Assembly: GCA_945874225.1 (NCBI GenBank)
Contig: CAMCFT010000003.1
Coordinates: forward strand, 1 to 64,000
Length of the DNA stretch: 64,000 nt
Direction of reading: 5' to 3'
DNA from: Flavobacterium psychrophilum
Lineage (GTDB): Bacteria; Bacteroidota; Bacteroidia; Flavobacteriales; Flavobacteriaceae
Numbering within the stretch: position 1 is the stretch's first letter; each line of letters starts with the position of its first letter. Made by a program: the position numbers and the translations under genes. The notes beneath the pieces were generated by a model. The model saw only the letters and a program-made list of their open reading frames with translations, did not search any database and was not told where the DNA came from. This document shows positions 1-8,623 of the stretch, piece after piece.

Positions 1-222
1 CAACGTACCTTTTTCGAAATTTATTCTATAGAAAGTGCTGTCAATGGGTTTGTCATTGGCGTTAAGCAATTTGAAAAAACTTGGGTTCAGGCTTTCATTT
101 TCAAGGTGAATGGTATCACGAGTTACTTGAATTTTCTTGGTTTTGTACGACGAGTTGATTTCCTGCGCCTTTAGCCCAGAAAAAAATAGTATTGCCACCA
201 AAATCAAGATGTTTTTTAACAT
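1..222 (-). CDS. N-terminus of a secreted protein (cut by window edge)
   Basis: Only the first 74 codons are inside the window; the gene runs off the left edge. It begins with a signal peptide (MLKNILILVAILFFSGLKAQ, likely cleaved after Ala-Gln), so the product is exported. The mature part starts with a charged stretch (SYKTKKIQVTRDTIHLE) followed by FFKLLNANDKPIDSTFYRI, which suggests a beta-rich domain. I do not recognise the family with certainty. It may be the start of a large envelope protein, but that is inference. Confidence 0.6.
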   Translation of the reverse strand, partial: MLKNILILVAILFFSGLKAQEINSSYKTKKIQVTRDTIHLENESLNPSFFKLLNANDKPIDSTFYRINFEKGTL

Positions 223-314
223 AAATACTTTAACTCGAAAGTATCAAAAGTAGTATTTATATTTGGGAAATTGTAATGCTATAATTTTAATGATGTAACC
301 GATAAATCAAAAAA

Positions 315-352
315 CCGCAGATTGACAAATTTTATAATTTGTCAATCTGCGG
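315..352 (-). terminator. Intrinsic terminator after aspartate kinase
   Basis: A perfect 17-bp stem (315-331 with 336-352, 4-nt loop) lies just downstream of the aspartate kinase stop. Read on the minus strand it ends in CTGCGG followed by six Ts, the classic rho-independent form. Confidence 0.8.
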
Positions 353-373
353 TAAATTTATTTGATATTCAGA

Positions 374-1630
374 TTAACTTTCTATCGTCACAATTTGCAT
401 TGTTTCACGGCTCACTTGTTTCAATAAAACCGTTTTGTTGTGTTCAACTGTTTGCGCGGCTTTGTCGTTAAAATGTCTAATGGTGTAAAGAGTTACGTTT
501 TCGTTATAATCGACTTTAAATTTTTTGGCCAAAATAGGATTCAAATCTTTAAAATTTCCAAATTTGTCCTCCACACATACTGAAAAACTAATGGCAGAAT
601 TCTGAATCAGATTTACTTTCAATTTAAATTGGTGAAACAAAGCGAAGATTTCGCTGATGTTTTCTTCCATAATAAAGGAGAAATCTATCGAGGAAAGTGA
701 AATTAATAGTTGATTTCTTTTGACAATAAAACTAGGAATTTGCCATTCTGAATCAGAACCTTTGGAAACGCAAGTTCCAGGTAATAATGGATTTATAAAT
801 GATTTTACATACAAAGGAATTTCCTTTTTCTGTAGTGGTTGCAATGTTTTTGGGTGGATAACTGTTGCGCCATAAAATGCCATTTCAATCGCTTCACGAT
901 AGGAAATATGGCTTAGTAAACTCGCATTTTCAAAATATCTTGGGTCGGCATTCATCACTCCGGGAACATCTTTCCAGATAGTCACACTTTCGGCATTGAG
1001 ACAATAAGCAAAAATTCCAGCAGTATAATCGGAACCTTCACGACCTAAAGTTGTAGTGAAATTATTTTCGTCAGAACCCAAAAAACCTTGGGTAATATTC
1101 AACATTTTTCGCTTTACGTTTTTGGAGATATTTTTTTGAGTTAAATCCCAATCTACTTCGGCATCTCTATAATTCGAATTGGTTTTTATGAAGTTTCTAA
1201 CATCAAGCCATTGCGTTTTAATGCCTTTATAGTTCATAAAATGACTTAAAATCGTAGTCGAAATCAATTCACCAAAACTCACGATTTGGTCATAGACAAA
1301 ATTATAATTGGGAGATTTGTTATGTGCTAAAAAATATTCTAAATCTGAAAATTGGGTGTTTACTGCTGCAAAAACGCCATTTTTGTCATCTTCGAATAAA
1401 TCCAACAGGATTTGGTTGTGGTATTTTTTTACTTCTTGAACCGATGAATTCAATTCTTCCGATTTCTCGAAATAGTTTTTTATCACCTCTTCAAGGGCAT
1501 TAGTTGTTTTTCCCATTGCAGAAACCACTAACAATACATCCTCGTAACCCACTTTTTGTAAAACGTCATATACGTTTTTAATTCCTTCGGCGTCTTTAAC
1601 GGAAGCGCCACCAAATTTGAATACTCTCAT
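374..1630 (-). CDS. lysC: Aspartate kinase
   Basis: Phosphorylates L-aspartate, the first step toward lysine, threonine, methionine and diaminopimelate. The 418-residue protein opens with the amino-acid-kinase signature KFGGASVK (residues 5-12) and carries the substrate-side motif TLGREGSDYTA near residue 195-205. The C-terminal third fits ACT-type regulatory sequence. The length fits a monofunctional enzyme, with no homoserine dehydrogenase fused. A strong terminator follows, and the gene stands alone rather than in a visible lysine operon. Cytoplasmic. The gene-symbol choice among aspartokinase paralogues is less certain than the function. Confidence 0.9.
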   Translation of the reverse strand: MRVFKFGGASVKDAEGIKNVYDVLQKVGYEDVLLVVSAMGKTTNALEEVIKNYFEKSEELNSSVQEVKKYHNQILLDLFEDDKNGVFAAVNTQFSDLEYFLAHNKSPNYNFVYDQIVSFGELISTTILSHFMNYKGIKTQWLDVRNFIKTNSNYRDAEVDWDLTQKNISKNVKRKMLNITQGFLGSDENNFTTTLGREGSDYTAGIFAYCLNAESVTIWKDVPGVMNADPRYFENASLLSHISYREAIEMAFYGATVIHPKTLQPLQKKEIPLYVKSFINPLLPGTCVSKGSDSEWQIPSFIVKRNQLLISLSSIDFSFIMEENISEIFALFHQFKLKVNLIQNSAISFSVCVEDKFGNFKDLNPILAKKFKVDYNENVTLYTIRHFNDKAAQTVEHNKTVLLKQVSRETMQIVTIES

Positions 1631-1723
1631 TTTAAATTAAGATTTCAGATTTCAGATTTCAGATTTATAGGTGAAATATGAAAGCGATTTATTTTTATTT
1701 TTCTAATTATTTTCCATTTTCGG

Positions 1724-1756
1724 CTCCCTCTACTTTGGAGAGGGTTGGGGTTAGGA
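1724..1756. repeat. GGAGAGGG palindromic repeat, copy 1
   Basis: CTCCCTCTACTTTGGAGAGG followed by GTTGGGGTTAGGAT is a short self-complementary element just beyond the acetyltransferase stop. A near-identical copy abuts the stop of the TerB-like gene at 3595-3631, so this is a dispersed intergenic repeat. Confidence 0.7.
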
Positions 1757-1764
1757 TTTTTATT

Positions 1765-2289
1765 TCAATTTATTTTCAATTTATTTTCAATGAAATAGTT
1801 GATTGCCGCCTCGTCCATTTGTGCAACTCTCCATTCATCCAGTACTTTTGCACCTGATTTTTCATAGAATTCAATTGCTGGCGTATTCCAATCCAATACA
1901 TTCCATTCGATTCTTCGAACTTTATCTTTTTTTGCCTGTTTGATAATTTCAGAATATAAGGCATAACCTAGTCCCGTGCCGCGCATTTTGTCTTTCACAA
2001 CCAAATCTTCCAAGTGAATTGTTTTTCCTTTCCAGGTAGAAAACCGGTAATAATACAAAGCAATACCAACAATTTCCTTCACATGTTCGTCCCGCAAACT
2101 AGCGGGACTCGTGTCACCTTCTACTTCGGCAACAAAGACGTGAAATAACGGAACTGAACCAAAACCATCCCGAATTAAATCTTCTACTGTCACTAAAACG
2201 GCATCTGGCTCTTTTTCAAAATGGGCCAATTCTTGAATAAGACCTAAAACGGCTTCCATATCTTCTGGATTTCCTTTTCTAATAGTCAT
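1765..2289 (-). CDS. GNAT family N-acetyltransferase
   Basis: A 174-residue acetyl-CoA-dependent acetyltransferase of the diamine/aminoglycoside-like GNAT group. The N-terminal beta-alpha unit (TIRKGNPEDMEAVLGLIQEL), the LEDLVV strand, and the acetyl-CoA loop KMRGTGLGYALY (about residues 101-112) with the following WNVLDWNTPAIEFYEKSGA helix are typical. The physiological acceptor cannot be read from sequence. Odd point: between VAEVEG and EIVGIALYYY sits an extra run of about 14 residues (DTSPASLRDEHVK) encoded by a short palindrome, which looks like an in-frame repeat insertion. The last codons overlap a small AATTTATTTTC tandem repeat. Confidence 0.85.
   Translation of the reverse strand: MTIRKGNPEDMEAVLGLIQELAHFEKEPDAVLVTVEDLIRDGFGSVPLFHVFVAEVEGDTSPASLRDEHVKEIVGIALYYYRFSTWKGKTIHLEDLVVKDKMRGTGLGYALYSEIIKQAKKDKVRRIEWNVLDWNTPAIEFYEKSGAKVLDEWRVAQMDEAAINYFIENKLKIN
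2089..2108. repeat. In-frame palindrome inside the acetyltransferase
   Basis: GTCCCGC (2089-2095), a 6-nt loop, then GCGGGAC (2102-2108). It encodes part of a linker-like run in the acetyltransferase and is much more GC-rich than the surrounding gene, as expected of an inserted element. Confidence 0.55.
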
Positions 2290-2458
2290 AATATTTTATT
2301 TATAATTGTTTTTTGGCATAGAAAAATAAGCTTTTCTTCGAATAATAGATGCTTTAAATGGCAAATATACAATTATGATAATCGAACTAAATAAAATTAT
2401 ATCATTTTCACAAAAAACCCGATATTTGTGACTTCAAAACAACTACAACGATTTCGTA

Positions 2459-3478
2459 ATGGAAGTACGCAACAAAACTTTAGGAGAATATATTATCGAA
2501 AACCAAACCGCCTTTCAATATTCTTCAGGCGAATTATCAAGAATCATCAACTCGATTCGGTTAGCGGCCAAAGTGGTCAACTACAAAGTGAACAAGGCTG
2601 GATTAGTTGATATAGTTGGCGCTGCAGGAGCACAAAATATTCAAGGTGAAGATCAGCAAAAATTGGACGTTTATGCCAATGAAGTTTTTATTCAAACCTT
2701 GATAAATCGCGAGATTGTTTGTGGCATTGCCTCCGAAGAGAATGATGATTTTATAACCGTACAAGGTTCAGATAACAGCCACAACAATAAATATGTGGTA
2801 TTAATGGATCCACTGGATGGTTCTTCAAATATTGACGTGAATGTTTCTGTGGGAACCATTTTTTCAGTTTATCGAAGGATTACCCCTGTAGGGACTCCGG
2901 TGACTTTAGAAGATTTCTTGCAACCCGGAATCAATCAGGTTGCAGCAGGATATGTTATTTACGGCACATCAACTATGCTTTTTTATACCACAGGACACGG
3001 CGTAAACGGATTTACATTGAACCCAGCCATTGGAACATTTTATCTATCGCATCCTAACATGCAATTCCCGAAAGACGGAAATATTTACTCCATAAACGAA
3101 GGGAATTATGTCCATTTTCCACAAGGTGTGAAAGATTACATCAAGTATTGCCAACTTGAAGAGGAAGAAAGACCCTATACTTCAAGATACATAGGAAGTT
3201 TAGTTTCTGACATTCACAGAAATATGATTAAAGGTGGAATTTATTTGTATCCAACCAGTTCAAAAGCACCAAAAGGTAAATTGCGATTGCTTTATGAATG
3301 CAATCCAATGGCGTTTATTGTGGAGCAAGCTGGAGGAAAAGCATCTGATGGCTTTACCAGAATAATGGAAATTCAACCAACAGAATTACACGAAAGAGTT
3401 CCGTTCTTTTGTGGCAGTAATAATATGGTTGAAAAAGCCGAAGATTTTATGCGATTAGCTAAATTGAGTAAATACTAA
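2459..3478 (+). CDS. fbp: Fructose-1,6-bisphosphatase, class I
   Basis: Hydrolyses fructose-1,6-bisphosphate to fructose-6-phosphate, the committed gluconeogenic step; Mg2+-dependent and cytoplasmic. The 339-residue length is usual for class I. The metal and substrate signature [10 protein letters not shown] lies at residues 117-126, preceded by ASEEND (residues 91-96), which holds further metal-ligand acids. The conserved [20 protein letters not shown] block near the C-terminus carries the sugar-phosphate site. The start used gives [12 protein letters not shown], the family N-terminus. Followed by a palindromic repeat, not an operon partner. Confidence 0.95.
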   Translation: MEVRNKTLGEYIIENQTAFQYSSGELSRIINSIRLAAKVVNYKVNKAGLVDIVGAAGAQNIQGEDQQKLDVYANEVFIQTLINREIVCGIASEENDDFITVQGSDNSHNNKYVVLMDPLDGSSNIDVNVSVGTIFSVYRRITPVGTPVTLEDFLQPGINQVAAGYVIYGTSTMLFYTTGHGVNGFTLNPAIGTFYLSHPNMQFPKDGNIYSINEGNYVHFPQGVKDYIKYCQLEEEERPYTSRYIGSLVSDIHRNMIKGGIYLYPTSSKAPKGKLRLLYECNPMAFIVEQAGGKASDGFTRIMEIQPTELHERVPFFCGSNNMVEKAEDFMRLAKLSKY

Positions 3479-3498
3479 AACAATTAATTTACAAATTT

Positions 3499-3561
3499 AA
3501 ACCATTAAGAATTTAAGGAAATTAAGAGTAAAACTTAATGAAACTTAATTTCTTAATGGTT
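3499..3561. repeat. AACCATTAAG palindromic repeat (copy 1)
   Basis: AACCATTAAGAA (3499-3510) is matched by TTCTTAATGGTT (3550-3561), with inner ATTAAG/CTTAAT words that can extend the hairpin. Same family as the elements at 45493, 49913, 50376 and 53584. Confidence 0.8.
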
Positions 3562-3594
3562 AAAACCTTTTCAAAACAACAATTTTCCATCATC

Positions 3595-3631
3595 AACTCC
3601 CTCTCCTTTGGAGAGGGTTGGGTAGAGGATT
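3595..3631. repeat. GGAGAGGG palindromic repeat, copy 2
   Basis: Second copy of the element at 1724, here CTCCCTCTCCTTTGGAGAGG plus GTTGGGTAGAGGAT. It touches the stop codon of the TerB-like gene, matching the placement of copy 1 just beyond a minus-strand stop. Confidence 0.7.
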
Positions 3632-4061
3632 ATCTATTCATATTTTGCATTTCGTAAATAAAGGTGTCTAAATCCACTTTTTTATCAATTAATGCGAGTG
3701 CTTTATTGACTATATAATTAACATTGCTTGTTGTAAATCCTAGCGCTACAGCAAATTTTCTCAGTAAGACTTCTTGTTTATCGCCCAAATGATGATCGTG
3801 GTGAACCACTCTGGCAATGTTATACAAACTTTCCAATCTTTCAATGTGTAGATATGGAGGATTAAGTTCATATTTCAATGGGTTCTCTAAGATTTCTTCG
3901 TATTCTTCATTCGAGAGTTCTAGTTTTGTGGCTAACTTGTCTAAAAATTTCTTTTCATCGGGATCAAATTTTCCATCGGCAAACAAGACACGAACGACAG
4001 CAGCAAAACGGCCTTTCATTCTGCGTTTAAATTCATTATCAAATAATTCTGCTATTGACAT
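3630..4061 (-). CDS. TerB-family tellurite-resistance-like protein
   Basis: A 143-residue, all-helical cytoplasmic protein of the TerB/DjlA-N type. The hallmark is the acidic loop ADGKFDPDEKKFLDKLA (about residues 28-44), resembling the metal-binding helix pair of TerB, and a second, histidine-rich turn VVHHDHHLGDKQEVLLRKFA. Real tellurite resistance is not implied: single TerB-like proteins are common in this family of bacteria with unknown roles, and no other ter gene is nearby. It stands alone between fbp and a divergent membrane gene. Confidence 0.8.
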   Translation of the reverse strand: MSIAELFDNEFKRRMKGRFAAVVRVLFADGKFDPDEKKFLDKLATKLELSNEEYEEILENPLKYELNPPYLHIERLESLYNIARVVHHDHHLGDKQEVLLRKFAVALGFTTSNVNYIVNKALALIDKKVDLDTFIYEMQNMNR

Positions 4062-4209
4062 AATTTTGAGTTTTAAATTGTCATATAAAGATAATACTAT
4101 TTTCGATTTTAAGGAAAAGCAATTCCTAATATTTTTTCATTTTAATAAAATTAATGAGACAAGAAATGCTTTTATCAGTATCGGTTCAAACTAATTTCAA
4201 AATTAATTG

Positions 4210-4217
4210 TAAGTTTG
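4210..4217 (+). promoter_or_regulatory. Candidate -7 promoter element for the HupE/UreJ gene
   Basis: TAAGTTTG fits the Bacteroidota -7 consensus TAnnTTTG, 29 bp before the ATG. The upstream -33 match is weak (TTC rather than TTG). Confidence 0.4.
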
Positions 4218-4246
4218 ACAACCCCTAATCTTTAAAACTATTTACC

Positions 4247-4840
4247 ATGTCTGAATTTTGGATTTATTTTGAAAAAGGGTTGAGGCACATTCTTGATCAA
4301 TTTGCTTACGACCACATCTTATTTTTAATTGCATTGACGGTTCCGTATGCATTCAAAGATTGGAAAAGACTTTTGCTTTTGGTGACTATTTTTACTGTTG
4401 GGCATACATTGGCTTTGCTTTTGTCTGTTTTTGGTGTGATTATTATTAAGGGCAACTTGGTTGATTTTTTAATTCCAATAACCATTCTTATCGTGGCTTT
4501 TTTCAATCTTTTTACTGCTGGAAAATCATCAAAACAAGAAAGCATCAGCATAATAGGTTTTGTTACTTTGTTTTTTGGAATTATCCACGGATTGGGTTAT
4601 GCCGCTTATTTCAAGACAATACTTGGAGGCTCGCCACAGTCTAAATTATTGCCTTTGACTGAGTTTTCATTAGGAATAGAAACCTCTCAAATAATTGTTG
4701 TTTTAATTGTGTTAATACTTTCGTATATTGTTCAAACCTTCTTCCGATTTTCAAAACGCGATTGGACATTAGTGATGTCGTCTTTTGTAATTGGGGTTGT
4801 TTTGCCAATGATTATCTCAAGCGAAATTTGGAATAGATAA
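4247..4840 (+). CDS. HupE/UreJ-like membrane protein
   Basis: A 197-residue integral membrane protein with about six hydrophobic helices. GLRHILDQFAYDHILFLIAL near the N-terminus and the later GIIHGLGYA fit the HupE/UreJ group, in which conserved His and Asp in the helices are thought to bind nickel or cobalt. Here it is not next to urease or hydrogenase genes, so a metal-uptake role is only a family-based guess. It is followed 8 bp later by a dCMP deaminase and then a protease, forming a probable three-gene operon. Confidence 0.8.
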   Translation: MSEFWIYFEKGLRHILDQFAYDHILFLIALTVPYAFKDWKRLLLLVTIFTVGHTLALLLSVFGVIIIKGNLVDFLIPITILIVAFFNLFTAGKSSKQESISIIGFVTLFFGIIHGLGYAAYFKTILGGSPQSKLLPLTEFSLGIETSQIIVVLIVLILSYIVQTFFRFSKRDWTLVMSSFVIGVVLPMIISSEIWNR

Positions 4841-4848
4841 AATAGAAT

Positions 4849-5277
4849 ATGGAGAAGAAAAAATTAAATAAATACGACAAAGCTTATCTTCGAATTGCCA
4901 AAGAATGGAGTCTTTTGTCTTATTGCAAACGCAAACAAGTGGGTGCCATAATTGTCCGGGACAAAATGATTATTTCTGACGGATATAATGGAACGCCTTC
5001 TGGTTTTGAAAATTGCTGTGAAGACAAAGAAGGCTTGACTAATTGGTATGTGCTTCACGCAGAAGCAAATGCAATTTTAAAAGTTGCCCGTTCTACACAA
5101 ACTTGTGAGGGGGCGACGCTTTATATTACACTTTCACCTTGTAAAGAGTGCAGCAAATTAATTCATCAGTCAGGAATAAAAAGAGTCGTTTATCAATTAG
5201 GTTACAGAGATACTTCGGGGGTAGATTTTCTTGCTAAAGCTGGTGTAATCGTAGAACAAATAGAAGTTTTAGAATAA
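4849..5277 (+). CDS. Deoxycytidylate (dCMP) deaminase family protein
   Basis: Zn-dependent deamination of dCMP to dUMP, feeding dTMP synthesis. The 142-residue protein has the full cytidine-deaminase zinc site: HAEAN with His70 and the catalytic Glu72, and SPCKEC with Cys98 and Cys101. NGTPSGFENC upstream is the dCMP-type substrate loop and argues for dCMP rather than free cytidine or tRNA adenosine (the tRNA enzyme TadA is encoded separately at 22643). The stop is immediately followed by the ATG of the protease, so translation is probably coupled. Confidence 0.88.
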   Translation: MEKKKLNKYDKAYLRIAKEWSLLSYCKRKQVGAIIVRDKMIISDGYNGTPSGFENCCEDKEGLTNWYVLHAEANAILKVARSTQTCEGATLYITLSPCKECSKLIHQSGIKRVVYQLGYRDTSGVDFLAKAGVIVEQIEVLE

Positions 5278-6846
5278 ATGAAAATTAGTCCTAAATATTT
5301 TCCAATACTTATTTTTGCCACTCTTGCCCTTGGAATTCTTCTGGGCGGATGGCTCAATTTTCCTAACCAAAATCAATTTTTGGCTAAAAACAATTCGAAA
5401 AACAAACTCAACAAACTCATTGATTTCATTAACACGGAATATGTCGATAATGTAAATACGGATTCTATTGTCGCTCATACTGTTGATAATATTCTGGCAC
5501 AACTTGATCCGCATTCGGTTTATATTCCACCAAGTGAACAAACTGAAGTTGCTGAAAGTATGCGAGGTGATTTTGTGGGAATCGGAGTGAATTTCTATAT
5601 GTATAAAGATTCGTTAGCGATTATTAAAACAGTCGAAAACGGTCCTTCAGAAAGAGCAGGAATTAAATCAGGAGACCGAATTCTTTATGCCGACAAGACC
5701 AAATTATTTGGACGAAAATTACCAACAGACAGTCTTTTTTCAAAATTAAAAGGAAAAGAAGGTTCTGAAATTGTAGTCACCATTTATAGAAAATCGGAAC
5801 GGAAAAACATTAAGATTAAAATAAAACGAGGCGTTATTCCAATAAAAAGTGTTGACGCAGCTATACTTTTGAATGCAACTACTGGCTACATAAAAATAAA
5901 TCGATTTGCCGAGACTACATATGACGAATTCAAAATTGGTTTAACCAAATTAAAAGAACAAGGAGTAAATTCACTTGTTATTGACCTTCGAGAAAACGGC
6001 GGAGGTTATATGGAACAAGCGATTGCCATTGCTGATGAATTTTTGAAAGACAAGCAATTAATTGTTTTTACAAAAAATAAAAAAGGAACTATAGAGAAAA
6101 CCTTCGCTACTAAAACTGGAAGTTTCGAAGCCGGAAATTTATTTGTTTTAATTGACGAAAACAGCGCATCAGCAAGCGAGATTTTGGCAGGAGCCATTCA
6201 GGATAATGATAGAGGAACAATTGTAGGTCGCCGATCTTTTGGAAAAGGATTGGTGCAACGCGAAATGGATTTTGATGATGGTTCAGCGGTGCGATTGACC
6301 GTTGCCAGATATTATACGCCTACAGGCCGTTCGATACAAAAACCTTATTCTAAAGGGAACGAAGACTATTTTAAAGAATCAGAAGCGAGATTTGTTAATG
6401 GGGAATTGTATAATAAAGACAGCATAAAAACGCCTAAAACACCAAAATTCAAAACCCCAAAAGGTAAAATTGTCTATGGTGGAGGCGGAATTGTTCCCGA
6501 TATTTTCGTTCCTCTTGAAGTAGAACAAGGAAAAGAACATGCTGCTTATTTATTGCAATCGGGGATTTTGGGTCAATTTGTGTTCGAACAATTGGATCAT
6601 AACAGAACTATTTTTAAAGGAATGACTTTCGAACAATTTAAGGTCAAAATTGACGGAACGGATTTGTATTTCAACGCTTTCCAAAAACATATTTCCAAAA
6701 ATGGAATAGATATTAATTTAGACAAAAATAAATCTTTGATAAAACGATATTTGGCTGCAGAATTTGCCCGACAATTATACAGTGAAAGTAAATATTATGA
6801 GATTGTGTTGAAAGACGATACAATGCTTAAGGAGGTTTTGAAGTAA
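5278..6846 (+). CDS. S41 family C-terminal processing peptidase
   Basis: A periplasmic serine protease of the CtpA/Prc type. Residues 5-24 form one membrane anchor or uncleaved signal. A PDZ domain (about 95-185, with GIGVNFYM and SGDRILYADK) is followed by the S41 catalytic core: IDLRENGGG (235-243), the catalytic Ser region NSASASEI (295-302) and the general-base Lys in FGKGLVQ (about 323). The C-terminal tail continues to residue 522, typical of Bacteroidota members. The start codon abuts the stop of the deaminase gene. The substrate is unknown; the family trims or degrades envelope proteins. Confidence 0.93.
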   Translation: MKISPKYFPILIFATLALGILLGGWLNFPNQNQFLAKNNSKNKLNKLIDFINTEYVDNVNTDSIVAHTVDNILAQLDPHSVYIPPSEQTEVAESMRGDFVGIGVNFYMYKDSLAIIKTVENGPSERAGIKSGDRILYADKTKLFGRKLPTDSLFSKLKGKEGSEIVVTIYRKSERKNIKIKIKRGVIPIKSVDAAILLNATTGYIKINRFAETTYDEFKIGLTKLKEQGVNSLVIDLRENGGGYMEQAIAIADEFLKDKQLIVFTKNKKGTIEKTFATKTGSFEAGNLFVLIDENSASASEILAGAIQDNDRGTIVGRRSFGKGLVQREMDFDDGSAVRLTVARYYTPTGRSIQKPYSKGNEDYFKESEARFVNGELYNKDSIKTPKTPKFKTPKGKIVYGGGGIVPDIFVPLEVEQGKEHAAYLLQSGILGQFVFEQLDHNRTIFKGMTFEQFKVKIDGTDLYFNAFQKHISKNGIDINLDKNKSLIKRYLAAEFARQLYSESKYYEIVLKDDTMLKEVLK

Positions 6847-6893
6847 AGAGTAGTTCTGCAATCTTTATTTTTACTGTAATATATCAGTATTAA

Positions 6894-6970
6894 TTTGTCA
6901 TTTTGACGAAGGAGAAATCTCTGTTAGTTGCTCACGTTTGTTGGGATTCCTCCTTCGTCGGAATGACAAA
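6894..6970. repeat. Long imperfect inverted repeat between S41 protease and FAD protein genes
   Basis: GTCATTTTGACGAAGGAG on the left is mirrored by CTCCTTCGTCGGAATGAC on the right, extended by AAATCTC/GGGATT, around a loop of about 20 nt. It sits between convergent genes, so it could double as a transcription barrier, but it lacks a proper T-run. It looks like a dispersed intergenic element. Confidence 0.7.
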
Positions 6971-6979
6971 ACACAGCTA

Positions 6980-7588
6980 TTATTTCTTAATACTATCGTG
7001 TGATTGTGTTTGAATTCCTCCGTTCCATAAAGTAAGAATATCGGTTGCTACTGCTGCGCCACTTCCGGCGGCAATTGCCACTTGGCTTCTCCAGCCAGCA
7101 AGTGTTCCGGTCACATAAATGCCTTCTGCTACTCTGTGGTCTATATTTTTGAGTTGGATTCTTTGTTTTTCGGCGAGTGTTTTTTGATGCGGCTCGACAT
7201 ATTCCATCAAACCTTCAATGTCAAAAGTATTCGAATAACCAATTGCCATAACAATCGTTTTGGAATAATAAGTATTCTTGTTTGTAGTAATTGTAATTTC
7301 TGGTGATTCTCCCTCGATTTTCAGGATTTTTTCACTTGGAATCTGGGTGATATGCGGATAAGTTTCTGACAAATGCCGGATGCTTTCAATCAATAAATCA
7401 GAACCTAATTTGCCTGAAGCAATTCCGTAAGCATTATTAATAATGGCTTCCTGAAGAGAGGAGGCTTTTTGATGTGTTATAATGCCAATTTTTTTATCAA
7501 TGACAAAGGGTTTGTTTTTTGCCGAACCCAAAACAAGAGCGCAAGACATTCCGGAAACGCCACCGCCAAGGATTAAAACATCAAACAC
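6980..7588 (-). CDS. Small FAD-dependent oxidoreductase (thioredoxin-reductase-like)
   Basis: A 202-residue flavoprotein with an N-terminal Rossmann site (DVLILGGGVSGMSCALVLG, residues 3-21), the second-strand VMAIGYSN motif, and the C-terminal FAD motif GIYVTGTLAGWRSQVAIAAG (about 152-171). It is only two thirds the length of thioredoxin reductase: the NADPH domain and the CxxC active-site pair are absent. It is therefore not a thioredoxin reductase; the substrate and electron partner are unknown. A tiny two-helix membrane protein gene starts 2 bp upstream of its start codon region, so the two are probably co-transcribed. Confidence 0.75.
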   Translation of the reverse strand: MFDVLILGGGVSGMSCALVLGSAKNKPFVIDKKIGIITHQKASSLQEAIINNAYGIASGKLGSDLLIESIRHLSETYPHITQIPSEKILKIEGESPEITITTNKNTYYSKTIVMAIGYSNTFDIEGLMEYVEPHQKTLAEKQRIQLKNIDHRVAEGIYVTGTLAGWRSQVAIAAGSGAAVATDILTLWNGGIQTQSHDSIKK

Positions 7589-7590
7589 AA

Positions 7591-7794
7591 TTAGAATTTA
7601 TCATTCATTTTTTCTTCGATACTTTTTGACATTCTAAATATCAAAAGAATTAAAACCGCACAAAATGAAGCCGCAATCCCAATAAAAGCAATCATACTGT
7701 TTCCTTCGAGAGGATGTTTGAAGTCGAGCAGACTAATATTGAATATGATTAGCCCGATTGCCAAAACTACCAATATGTTAGTGAAAAGTTTCAT
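7591..7794 (-). CDS. Small two-helix membrane protein
   Basis: A 67-residue hypothetical protein with two hydrophobic segments (about residues 4-22 and 34-55) and a charged C-terminal tail (SIEEKMNDKF). It has no domain I recognise. It ends 2 bp before the FAD oxidoreductase and is read in the same direction, so it may anchor or accompany that protein; this is inferred from position only. Confidence 0.65.
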   Translation of the reverse strand: MKLFTNILVVLAIGLIIFNISLLDFKHPLEGNSMIAFIGIAASFCAVLILLIFRMSKSIEEKMNDKF

Positions 7795-7843
7795 ATGTAG
7801 ATATTATTTTGTAAAATGATGCGTAAATTTATAAAAATTTATT

Positions 7844-8419
7844 TTAAGCAAACAAACCTTTAACATTAGCGGCGAATAATTTAACAGCAATTGCCAAAAG
7901 AACGACTCCAAAAGCTTTTCTGATTACTCCCAAACCATTTTTTCCAAGCATTTTTTCGATTTTTGATGATGATTTCAAAACGATATATACTATAATGATA
8001 TTAAAAATAATGGCAATAACAATATTTATGGTTTGGTATTGGGCTTTCAACGATAATAAGGTGGTCATCGTTCCGGCGCCTGCAATTAACGGAAAAGCAA
8101 TTGGCACAATGGATGCAGAACCTGCTTCTTCATCGCGATAAATGCGAATCCCTAAAATCATTTCAAGTGCCAAAAAGAACAAAACAAACGAACCAGCAAC
8201 GGCAAATGAATGAACATCAATTCCTATAAGATTCAAGAATTCTTCACCTATGAAAAGAAAGACAATCATAATAATTCCGGCTACTAACGAAGCTTTTTCG
8301 GATTCAATATGACCGTGTTTTGTTCTCAAGTCGACAACAATAGGAATCGTACCCACAATATCAATTACGGCAAAAAGTACCATCCCGACAGTAATTATTT
8401 CTTTAAAATCCAATTCCAT
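7844..8419 (-). CDS. MarC family integral membrane protein
   Basis: A 191-residue inner-membrane protein with six predicted helices, matching MarC in length and pattern (FAVIDIVGTIPIVVDL near the N-terminus, PIAFPLIAGAGTMTTLLSL in the middle). The family was first linked to multiple antibiotic resistance, a link later withdrawn; the transported substrate is unknown. Single-gene unit, followed on the same strand by the small membrane protein 50 bp away. Confidence 0.88.
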   Translation of the reverse strand: MELDFKEIITVGMVLFAVIDIVGTIPIVVDLRTKHGHIESEKASLVAGIIMIVFLFIGEEFLNLIGIDVHSFAVAGSFVLFFLALEMILGIRIYRDEEAGSASIVPIAFPLIAGAGTMTTLLSLKAQYQTINIVIAIIFNIIIVYIVLKSSSKIEKMLGKNGLGVIRKAFGVVLLAIAVKLFAANVKGLFA

Positions 8420-8611
8420 AATTTCTTAAATTTATAGGGCAAAAGTAGTATTTTCTATAGGTTTAAAAGTCAAATTAAGGTTATTTTTTGGTATGTTGTA
8501 AAGAGTTAGTTTGCTGCCAATGTTTATTTTTATCCAATAATTTGAATATTTACCAACTGTTTTTGACTCAAAAAACTCAAAAATTACCTTTCGAAATTCA
8601 GAATTGCAAAG

Positions 8612-8619
8612 TATCTTTG
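8612..8619 (+). promoter_or_regulatory. -7 promoter element touching the DUF3109 start codon
   Basis: TATCTTTG followed by C matches TAnnTTTG and ends 4 bp before the ATG at 8624. Transcription would begin at or next to the start codon, giving a leaderless message. Confidence 0.5.
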
Positions 8620-8623
8620 CAAA

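Noticed and set aside
3817..4194. 125-codon plus-strand frame opposite the TerB-like gene
   Set aside because: It overlaps a well-supported minus-strand gene, is Ser/Asn/Phe-rich as expected of antisense AT-rich DNA, and matches no family.
6980..7588. Reading the small FAD protein as a truncated thioredoxin reductase pseudogene
   Set aside because: Both FAD motifs, the start and the C-terminal motif are intact in 202 residues; it looks like a natural short family rather than a broken gene.
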